From DAIDKA01 sp036489445 (GTDB lineage: Bacteria > Pseudomonadota > Gammaproteobacteria > Steroidobacterales > Steroidobacteraceae), in the NCBI GenBank assembly GCA_036489445.1, contig DASXFV010000005.1, positions 1-35,224 on the forward strand: a stretch of 35,224 bases of DNA, given 5' to 3'. Each line of letters opens with the position of its first letter. Position 1 is the stretch's first letter. The notes beneath the pieces are model-generated. The model saw only the letters and a program-made list of their open reading frames with translations, searched no databases and was not told the DNA's origin. The translations under genes were made by a program, and so were the position numbers. Shown here piece after piece: positions 1 to 5,503 of the stretch.

Positions 1-50
1 AGACACGTTCGCTCCCGTTCGCTCAAGCCTTCCAGGTTCCCACCAGACAT
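1..50 (-). CDS. Possible start of a gene running off the left edge (partial)
   Basis: On the minus strand an ATG at 50-48 is preceded by a good purine-rich ribosome binding site (GGTGGAGAG, about 6 nt spacing). It opens a frame reading MSGGNLEGLSERERTC before the window ends. It points the same way as the AAA ATPase upstream, but about 330 bp separate them, so co-transcription is doubtful. The only support is the ribosome binding site and a frame open for 16 codons. No family can be assigned. Confidence 0.25.
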   Translation of the reverse strand, partial: MSGGNLEGLSERERTC

Positions 51-376
51 CGCGCTCTCCACCTCAGCGGCAACAGTACCGCGGTGGAAAGCTTCGCCCG
101 GTCAGATCATCGCGGAAAGTACGGGCTTGCTGGAGTGCTTACCTCACAATCCCGGCGCGCCGCAAGCTTCGTCGAATTCACTCACATCCCGCACGGGGCT
201 CGGGACTACGAGGCATTGCTGTTTCTGAACCATCGACCGGCCCTCTGGCGGATCTGCCGATCAGGTGCTTTCAAATTGACACGGTGTCAGCTTTTGAAGC
301 CATCCAAATGTTCATTTGGGGCTTCTTGCCGCGCGCAGAGTTAACGCGCGTTGGCGAGGTGGGCCGCTCGAGGAGG
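51..376. other. Gene-free stretch with two inverted repeats
   Basis: No convincing gene is seen between the AAA ATPase stop and the possible partial gene at the left edge. The stretch holds a 13-bp palindrome (TGACAC-G-GTGTCA, 277-289) and a longer stem-forming repeat at 296-325. A 29-codon minus-strand frame (233-144) has a passable ribosome binding site (GAGGG) but nothing recognisable in its product. Longer plus-strand frames here overlap the ATPase gene antisense and do not look coding. Confidence 0.5.
296..325. repeat. Inverted repeat / hairpin downstream of the AAA ATPase
   Basis: GAAGCC-at-CCAAATG-tt-CATTTGG-GGCTTC forms a 13-bp stem interrupted by a 2-nt bulge, with a 2-nt turn. It lies about 50 bp past the ATPase stop codon on the minus strand. 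No T-run follows on either strand, so it is not a classical intrinsic terminator. It may be an RNA 3'-end stabiliser, a protein-binding dyad or a relic of a mobile element. Confidence 0.55.
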
Positions 377-1552
377 TCACCGTGCCTTTGGCCCCTCAAG
401 CTGCGCGCTCCTCTCCAACCACATCTCGCGCACGAAGGGGTCCACCACCGTGTAGGCGCCGTGAGCCAGACGCATGATGATGTTGGCGGCTTGCATCTGC
501 TTCACCACGTTTTGGATTTCCTCAGTGCGCACCTTGCGTCCGATTTCCTTGGAGTATTCCTCCACCGCCTCGGCGGAATACAGTCCGCGCGTTTCAGTCT
601 CGGAGCTTGCAGCGATGCGGGCGAATATGACCTCCGCGAGCGCGCCGATATCCTGGATGCGCACGAGCTCCGCGCTGGCAAGTCCCGTACGCACCGTGTC
701 CACGATGATTTGCAAGGCGAGGTCAGGATCAGAGCCGCCGGCCGCTGAATGTGCCAGCACCCGAAGGGCGCCGAGCAACTCCTCGGGGCGAGATCCCAGG
801 TCTTTAAAGGCCTGCGCTACCGCGGCACCCGAGGGCAACGACTTGTTGGCTGGGAACGCAACCCGGTTGAGCAAGTGAGAAACGAAGTCATCCCCCAGTA
901 ACGGATAAGGCAGACTCTGCGCGCCCTGAAAGGCCATGTTGCGCCGGGCGGAGAGTTCCTGCACGAGCGCACGATTGGAACCGGTGCCGATGAACAAGAA
1001 GTGCCCGGGCAGATTCGCGCTCAAGTTGATGGCATCGCGCGCCGCTTTAAGCGCGAGCATCATCGACAGGCCGTCATCACTGGCGAGGGTCTGCTGGACC
1101 TCATCCACGATGAGCACCAGGTCCGCGCCTGCCTGTTCGACCACTTCAGTGAAGGCCTCTGCAAGGGTTGCCCCGCCCTGCTCGCCCAACTTGGACAGAT
1201 CGAACTTGAACTTAAAGCCGTGCGCTGCAACTTCAGCGCTGACCACTTTCTTCAGCACCGAGAACGCGGCCGACAGTGGGTCTTGCAGCTCGGCCAACTT
1301 TGCGCGCACAGCGCGATGCAGCAAAACGCTGGGCGAGACGGAGGTATCGGACCACAGGTCGATGTAGATGACGATTGCCCCCTCAGCCTCCAGCGCCGGG
1401 ATCAGATCCTGCCGTAGAAACGTCGTCTTGCCGGTACGGCGCACACCGGACAGAAAGAGGCCTGAGCGCAGCGCCAGATCGAGCGCCCCAGGGCGCAGAA
1501 GCTGGGCGGACATCTGCTCGGCCAGGGCTCGACGGTGGAAGATCTCGGACAC
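377..1552 (-). CDS. AAA-family ATP-binding protein, archaeal-type/Cdc6-like architecture
   Basis: This is a predicted cytoplasmic P-loop ATPase of 391 aa. The Walker A motif is GVRRTGKT (residues 36-43), the Walker B is LVLIVDE (145-151), and a sensor-1-like stretch FLFIGTGSNR follows at about 186-194. The C-terminal 100 residues look helical with a winged-helix-like tail. This order matches the broad group of predicted archaeal-type AAA ATPases (AAA_16/COG1672-like), which often occur on mobile or defence-related DNA. The start is the GTG at 1552, because an in-frame TAA lies two codons upstream. The ribosome binding site is weak. A 38-bp palindrome begins 14 bp upstream and probably holds the promoter. 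Substrate and partner are unknown. Confidence 0.8.
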   Translation of the reverse strand: MSEIFHRRALAEQMSAQLLRPGALDLALRSGLFLSGVRRTGKTTFLRQDLIPALEAEGAIVIYIDLWSDTSVSPSVLLHRAVRAKLAELQDPLSAAFSVLKKVVSAEVAAHGFKFKFDLSKLGEQGGATLAEAFTEVVEQAGADLVLIVDEVQQTLASDDGLSMMLALKAARDAINLSANLPGHFLFIGTGSNRALVQELSARRNMAFQGAQSLPYPLLGDDFVSHLLNRVAFPANKSLPSGAAVAQAFKDLGSRPEELLGALRVLAHSAAGGSDPDLALQIIVDTVRTGLASAELVRIQDIGALAEVIFARIAASSETETRGLYSAEAVEEYSKEIGRKVRTEEIQNVVKQMQAANIIMRLAHGAYTVVDPFVREMWLERSAQLEGPKAR

Positions 1553-1566
1553 AAAGATTTATCCCG

Positions 1567-1604
1567 AATTATTGATCTCCTATAATTATAGTCGATCAAT
1601 AATT
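1567..1604 (-). promoter_or_regulatory. 38-bp palindrome with embedded TATAAT, upstream of the AAA ATPase
   Basis: The outer arms AATTATTGATC (1567-1577) and GATCAATAATT (1594-1604) are perfect 11-bp inverted repeats. They flank a central perfect palindrome, TATAATTATA (1581-1590), with 3-nt spacers on each side. Overall 17 of 19 arm positions pair. On the minus strand the centre supplies a consensus -10 (TATAAT). The best -35 at normal spacing is weak (TTTATT, 1613-1608). It is strikingly AT-rich in a GC-rich region. An autoregulatory operator over the ATPase promoter is the simplest reading. Confidence 0.65.
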
Positions 1605-2219
1605 TTCAATAAAGTCCTTCCCGCCCTCGCTCGGCACGCTATCTGGCAGAGTCGGCCCCCTCGCACCGATGCCCCGCCCCCCACCCCAGGCGGCCTTAGC
1701 TATTCGGTGACGCCCGCGGCCCACGCCGGTCAGCGGTAGCTTCAACTCAGGCTTTACCTTTAGAGCGAGGGCTCGACCGTGGCTTCCCAGTGGCCTTCAC
1801 CTGCATAGTTTTTCCATCATGAGTCGTTGCGTCCACCCCGTTGGTGTGCCGCTTAGGCCGAAGGAGGGAAAGACGCTCCAGCGCCATAACCTCTGCGATA
1901 CCCCGACGAACGGTCCACCAGGGTGAACTTCAAACGGAAACGGACGATAAGCAGATCTGTCGCCACATCATCGGCCATCGAGGGCATTCGCGCATCCTTC
2001 AAACGCCCCGTGAAGACCAGCGGCAGTCCCGCAAAGCCTAAGCGCCAGAAGGAAGAAGTCCTAGCCGCCGATCGCCGCGTCCGTGCGATGACGCGTTGGA
2101 ACACCGCGATCATCGGCGCATAGTTTCGGTCCATCGCTGGGCGCGCAGCGCCCATTGCCCTCACGGAATAAGCAGCTCATTACGTGGCAGCTCAGATGAA
2201 TCGACAGGCGGTCGACGTC
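1605..2219. other. Stretch without an intact gene; contains a decayed coding fragment
   Basis: No intact gene is supported between the ATPase promoter and the end of the metallophosphoesterase gene. A degenerate minus-strand fragment lies at about 1747-1987 (separate entry). Frames on both strands are short, start with poor ribosome binding sites and overlap one another. Confidence 0.5.
1747..1987 (-). pseudogene. Frameshifted remnant resembling a DUF6998-like (restriction-fold) protein
   Basis: A minus-strand frame at 1887-1747 encodes 46 residues containing MALERLSLLRPKRHTNGVDA, then THDGKTMQVKATGKPR, ending at a TGA. The upstream part (ADDVATD...RFRLKFTLVDRSSG) lies in another frame. Joined across one frameshift near 1910, the pattern F-T-x-D...G-x-I-x-E-V...G-x-D-A...D-G-K-x-x-Q-V-K-A-T resembles the conserved block of DUF6998-type proteins. 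The family call is from memory and uncertain. The frame change, short length and absent ends argue for a relic. It could instead be a small intact ORF. Confidence 0.35.
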
Positions 2220-3011
2220 TCATGCGGGGAGATTATCGGGCCGGAATGGTCCGTATTCTCCGAGCAGTGACCAATCCTGCTTGCTCGGCTCGATATCTAT
2301 GGCCACCAGATTTCCCGGCATTCCGATTTTGTTGAGCCCGACGCAGGGAACACCCGCAACTTCGGCGTCGACTCGGGTGTGATGATGACCAAAGAAGCAG
2401 ACGCGCGGTTGAGCCTCTGTCAAAAGCACATCCAAACCCGCCGCTTCGCTCATGTAACCGGCACCCCTACGATGGCGCTCGAAGCGTACGCCGGCGGGCG
2501 CATCGTGCGTCAGCACGATATCGATGCCGCTTACGCCCAAGAGCCGTTCAATCTCATCTGACGTGTAGTGTCGCTTGGCGTACCCTTCAAGCCGGCTGGA
2601 GCGGCGTCGGTAATCCGAGGGTCCATAGCAGCCGCCGACGCCCCCCACGCGAATGGCGCCGACACCCCGATCTTGGATATCGACCGTGCACCCATTGCGC
2701 AGATAGGTCAGGCCGGGAAGTACTTCCGGATCTTGGCGTCCATCGAGCCACACAAAGTCCTCATGATTACCTTTGATGAAAAGGGTCGGCCGCGGTGTCC
2801 TTCGGCGCTCACCGAGCCACGCCGGAAAATCGCCCACGCCGTCATGATGACGGGTCGCCTTGTCGATGCGGCTCGGATCGGGCCAGATGCCGAAATCACC
2901 CACGTGCAGCACATAATCGAAGCGAATGCCGAGCGAAGCCTCGAACGCGAACACGTCCTGATAGAGACGGTCCATCGATCCGTGAATGTCTCCGGCCGCA
3001 CAGATAAGCAT
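2220..3011 (-). CDS. Calcineurin-like metallophosphoesterase, resembling RNA lariat debranching enzyme (Dbr1)
   Basis: This is a 263-aa predicted two-metal phosphoesterase. All family motifs are present: GDIHG (7-11), GDF (38-40), GNHE (81-84), the histidine in LTHD (167-170) and GHHHT (208-212). Spacing and flanking words recall eukaryotic Dbr1: PTLFIKGNHE, then RVGGVGG...SDYR, then IDIVLTHD, then a late GHHH followed by a GLNK block. Dbr1 hydrolyses 2',5'-phosphodiester bonds at RNA branch points, so RNA processing is a reasonable inference. Generic phosphodiesterase activity is the fallback. The start was moved to the ATG at 3011, because it carries a GAGAGGG ribosome binding site and the longer reading frame runs into the upstream gene. 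It lies 17 bp after that gene, probably one transcript. Confidence 0.85.
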   Translation of the reverse strand: MLICAAGDIHGSMDRLYQDVFAFEASLGIRFDYVLHVGDFGIWPDPSRIDKATRHHDGVGDFPAWLGERRRTPRPTLFIKGNHEDFVWLDGRQDPEVLPGLTYLRNGCTVDIQDRGVGAIRVGGVGGCYGPSDYRRRSSRLEGYAKRHYTSDEIERLLGVSGIDIVLTHDAPAGVRFERHRRGAGYMSEAAGLDVLLTEAQPRVCFFGHHHTRVDAEVAGVPCVGLNKIGMPGNLVAIDIEPSKQDWSLLGEYGPFRPDNLPA

Positions 3012-3028
3012 CGCGCACCCTCTCTTAC

Positions 3029-3805
3029 CTAGCGCAGCCGATGCGCTTTGATCTCTCGTGTCGAGAGCTGCCGCTTGCTCACTGCATAGAGATCGTCGGA
3101 TCCGTAAAGATGCCTGCATTGCTGCAACTCGGAGCGCATTGCCCGTGAAATGTGCCGCCTCAGCACGACATCGTACCGCGCCTCCGCGATCACACGCTTG
3201 TGGGGCCCGCTATCGACGATATTTGCAGCGAAGCGCTCCTTCGGCAACAGATCGACTTCGACGCGAAACCAAACATCATCCAGCAGCAGGAGAAACGTGT
3301 GCTCATCCACCATGCGACGGCGCGTTGCGATCTCGGCCTGCTCGCGCCGATGCCGCTCGGCAGCACCGTGGCGCCAAGAACGGTAGCCATAGTTCGGCCG
3401 GATCAGCCCCGTACGCGGATCGACATACAGCTCCTGGGATATTCCAGAGTCCCGCCGGAGAAATCCCCAACGTGCTGAAAGATCAACCAGTCGGCCCTCG
3501 CAAATGTCGACATCTACCGCAATGAAGTCGCGAATATGTTGGTGGATGTGCTGCTGCACGGTATTGCGTCGATCGATACCGGCGCAGATCTCGCTGAACA
3601 CCTTGTTCCAAGGGCGCCCAATCTGCGCCTGCAGATAGCGGCGCAGCGGCGCAAGGTTCTCATTGAGGCTGCGATAGCCATACCCAGCACGCGTGCCAAG
3701 CCGCATCGGCCCGTCCAAATCCTTACGCAGTCGAGCAGCGATGGCGTCTCCCTCTTTCCCGCGACGCGGCCGCTCGACGATCACCTTGTACATGTCTTCG
3801 CGCAT
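3029..3805 (-). CDS. Basic protein of unknown function, paired with the metallophosphoesterase
   Basis: This 258-aa protein is rich in arginine and histidine and has no signal peptide or membrane segment. Recognisable blocks are KVIVERPRRG near the start, LNENLAPLRRYL, and GRPWNKVFSEICAGID, with YAVSKRQLSTREIKAHRL at the C-terminus. I believe close relatives exist as a conserved hypothetical family but cannot name one. The composition would suit an RNA-binding protein (inference). The ATG at 3805 has a GGAG ribosome binding site 7 nt upstream. An intrinsic terminator ends about 18 nt before the start codon, so expression probably depends on readthrough or antitermination. The metallophosphoesterase gene follows 17 bp downstream. 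Confidence 0.75.
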   Translation of the reverse strand: MREDMYKVIVERPRRGKEGDAIAARLRKDLDGPMRLGTRAGYGYRSLNENLAPLRRYLQAQIGRPWNKVFSEICAGIDRRNTVQQHIHQHIRDFIAVDVDICEGRLVDLSARWGFLRRDSGISQELYVDPRTGLIRPNYGYRSWRHGAAERHRREQAEIATRRRMVDEHTFLLLLDDVWFRVEVDLLPKERFAANIVDSGPHKRVIAEARYDVVLRRHISRAMRSELQQCRHLYGSDDLYAVSKRQLSTREIKAHRLR

Positions 3806-3823
3806 AAAACAGCTCCGAATAGC

Positions 3824-3859
3824 AAAAAAGCCCTCGGCAAGAATCCCTGCCGAAGGCTT
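3824..3859 (-). terminator. Intrinsic terminator inside the leader of the 258-aa gene
   Basis: On the minus strand the stem AAGCC-t-TCGGCA / TGCCGA-g-GGCTT (3859-3828, 11 pairs with one mismatch, 8-nt loop) is followed directly by six T residues (3829-3824, the first two shared with the stem). This is a textbook Rho-independent terminator. It sits between a strong upstream promoter and the start codon at 3805, with the ribosome binding site just after the T-run. Confidence 0.85.
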
Positions 3860-4001
3860 ATGTATTCGCGCGACGCGAAGATCAGCCCAATCGGCTTCGG
3901 GTAACGCGCTACCCGCAACCGTGAGCTCGCGGACTGGCGCTACATGGTGTGTACCTGTGTCGGAATCGATAAAATTCGCATGTAGCGCTCCAAATTCAGA
4001 G
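3824..4001 (-). ncRNA. Candidate structured RNA or regulatory leader (about 180 nt)
   Basis: A consensus-like promoter places a transcription start near 4001, and the terminator ends the RNA near 3824. Between them are exact inverted repeats. A closing CGGCT/AGCCG stem pairs 4004-4000 with 3896-3892. A 10-bp stem GCGCTACATG/CATGTAGCGC pairs 3988-3979 with 3946-3937 around a 32-nt loop. CGGGTA/TACCCG pairs 3915-3910 with 3903-3898. TTCGCG/CGCGAA pairs 3879-3874 with 3870-3865. The first three could make a multibranch, roughly cloverleaf-like domain. No known RNA family is recognised. It may be a free small RNA, or a riboswitch/attenuator for the two downstream genes. Confidence 0.6.
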
Positions 4002-4007
4002 CCGTGT

Positions 4008-4035
4008 AGAATACATTTTGAGATAAAGAAGTCAA
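4008..4035 (-). promoter_or_regulatory. Sigma-70-type promoter of the structured leader RNA
   Basis: TTGACT (4035-4030) and TATTCT (4013-4008) are separated by 16 bp on the minus strand. The predicted start falls at about 4001, at the 5' edge of the outermost paired stem of the leader RNA. That position agreement supports the call. Confidence 0.65.
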
Positions 4036-4216
4036 GCGTCTGGGGCCATGGCTCATCGACTCCAAACCGCGGTCGGCTCTCGCTACGGGACGCACTAACA
4101 CCAACCGTTCGATGCGCAGTGTCCCAAACCGTCAGTAGCCATTCCCTAACTAATTATAAAGAGTCAGTGCAGCGGTATCATGTGCGCTTCGCTTCGACAA
4201 TGAGTAAACCGGCGCT
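4036..4216. other. Intergenic region upstream of the plus-strand helicase cassette
   Basis: This is the outer part of the 411-bp gap between the two divergent units; the inner part holds the structured RNA and its promoter. An AT-rich segment (TAATTATAAA, 4151-4160) contains TATAAA and may be the -10 of the plus-strand cassette, but no convincing -35 is seen. Nothing else is recognised. Confidence 0.4.
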
Positions 4217-4546
4217 GTGGCACGCACGATCGCAGAGGCTGACTGGAAGGTGCTGAGGCGCGTCCATCCGCTGGCGCTCGAACGCTACTGCGAACGTGTG
4301 CTAGCGGAGGTCGAGCGCGTCACGGGCAACAGTGTTCAGAGTGCTCATCAGCGCTACCTCGATATCTTCAAGATCGTCGAAAAACACGGCCATGAGATGG
4401 GAGGCATTTTCGATGACCTGCGGCGCTCGAACGCGCTGACGATGCTGGCGCGGCTGCGCTCGGAAGGATTGCTAATGGCGGACGAATTCTCCGTTCTGAG
4501 TCCAGAAACGCGCGGTGCGATCCATTGGCTGCTGGGCGCCGAGTGA
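4217..4546 (+). CDS. Small helical protein of unknown function, first gene of the helicase cassette
   Basis: This 109-aa soluble, mainly helical protein has no recognised domain. It begins MARTIAEADWKVLRRVHPLA and includes ALERYCERVLAEVERV and DIFKIVEKHGHEMGGIFDDL. The start is a GTG at 4217, with no strong ribosome binding site; an overlapping ATG at 4200 is in another frame and closes after 18 codons. The stop lies 9 bp before the next gene, so the two are surely co-transcribed. Its place directly ahead of an ADP-ribosyltransferase-like gene would suit a partner, immunity or specificity factor, but this is inference from position only. Confidence 0.65.
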   Translation: MARTIAEADWKVLRRVHPLALERYCERVLAEVERVTGNSVQSAHQRYLDIFKIVEKHGHEMGGIFDDLRRSNALTMLARLRSEGLLMADEFSVLSPETRGAIHWLLGAE

Positions 4547-4555
4547 ACCTCCGAC

Positions 4556-5473
4556 ATGGCCACACTCTCCCGATTTTCCACCTCAACCATCGCTGCCTCG
4601 AACGGACTCGTCCCCTGGCTTGCGGCACGAGGACCCTTGGCTTACAGCCCTGTCGATCCACCGGCGAGAGACTACTTTTTCCAATACAGCTGGATCTTGC
4701 CCGGAATCTTCGACCCGGAAGTCAATCTGCGCGAACACCGCTACTTCGGCGGGTACCGCAAGGACGCCGCGAATTTTCTTTTCGACTTCTGGGGTAACGC
4801 CCGCAACGGTTGGGGAAAAGCGCTGCAACAGTACTGCGAACTGGGAGATTTCTCGGATAGCGAACGCAGGGCGCCGCTCGCCGCCTATCACCACGTCCGC
4901 AAGTACTATGATACGGCAGGCTCTCTGCTAATTCAGCACGGCAGCTATCAATGGATCTCCCGTGAGGACCAACCACACATCGAACAGGGGGAGGTCCTGC
5001 TGTACCGGGGCATCGGGGAGGGCGCCGTTTTCCGCTGCCTGCAGTTCGAGCCGGACGATCTCACCGCTGCGAATCGGGAGATCTGGCGCAGATACCTGCG
5101 CTTGCAGGCTGAAATGTTGTCCGACTCCGTGCTGTCGTTCAACACCATTCACGATCGCGTCATGCGCAGCGAGACCGAGGGGTTGCGCCATGGAACGTGG
5201 CTGGGTGACACAATGGCGACGCAGGCTGGACTCGACATCGAGTCGCCGGGCTTTGCCAAAGACCTTTGGCATGCCGCCCAGCAGGCGTATTCGCTGGACC
5301 CAGTGATCGGAGTCCGGAAATTCGGTCCTCATCATGTCGTTATGAAAACCATGCTTAGCAATATCCGGCTCACGACGTTCTTCGCAGGCGAGTCCGAGGT
5401 GCGGATCATCGACCCGAGCCGGATCTGTCTGGTCGACGCCGTTGGCTGCCAGGTGAAATTCATCCCTCAATAG
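4556..5473 (+). CDS. Unknown protein with ADP-ribosyltransferase-like motif pattern
   Basis: This 305-aa soluble protein has no signal peptide. Residues 146-154 (EVLLYRGIG) resemble the first strand of R-S-E type ADP-ribosyltransferases, whose arginine (here R151) holds NAD. A serine in VLSFNT (S194) could stand for the middle S-T-S motif, though the match is weak. FAGESEVRIIDPSRI (277-291) gives an E-x-E (E279, E281) in the setting seen in arginine-specific enzymes. The order R...S...E-x-E is right, the spacing is long but tolerable. NAD-dependent modification of a protein or nucleic acid is a hypothesis; the gene could also be of unrelated fold. It sits 9 bp after the 109-aa gene and 30 bp before the helicase. 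Confidence 0.7.
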   Translation: MATLSRFSTSTIAASNGLVPWLAARGPLAYSPVDPPARDYFFQYSWILPGIFDPEVNLREHRYFGGYRKDAANFLFDFWGNARNGWGKALQQYCELGDFSDSERRAPLAAYHHVRKYYDTAGSLLIQHGSYQWISREDQPHIEQGEVLLYRGIGEGAVFRCLQFEPDDLTAANREIWRRYLRLQAEMLSDSVLSFNTIHDRVMRSETEGLRHGTWLGDTMATQAGLDIESPGFAKDLWHAAQQAYSLDPVIGVRKFGPHHVVMKTMLSNIRLTTFFAGESEVRIIDPSRICLVDAVGCQVKFIPQ

Positions 5474-5503
5474 TATGCGCAACCGTACGATTTCCGAGGT
5501 CTC

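Noticed and set aside
277..289. TGACACGGTGTCA palindrome considered as an operator
   Set aside because: Six-base arms are expected several times by chance in a window this long, and no gene start lies nearby.
284..748. 154-codon plus-strand frame at the left end
   Set aside because: Most of it is antisense to the AAA ATPase and it has no recognisable content.
1923..2123. 66-codon plus-strand frame with an S-x-x-x-E-G motif, considered as a Fic-type antitoxin
   Set aside because: It has a GTG start with no ribosome binding site, no toxin gene beside it, and lies opposite a better-looking minus-strand relic.
3693..4256. 187-codon plus-strand frame across the gap between the divergent units
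   Set aside because: It overlaps the 258-aa gene antisense, the terminator, the structured RNA and the start of the 109-aa gene. Its composition is not protein-like.
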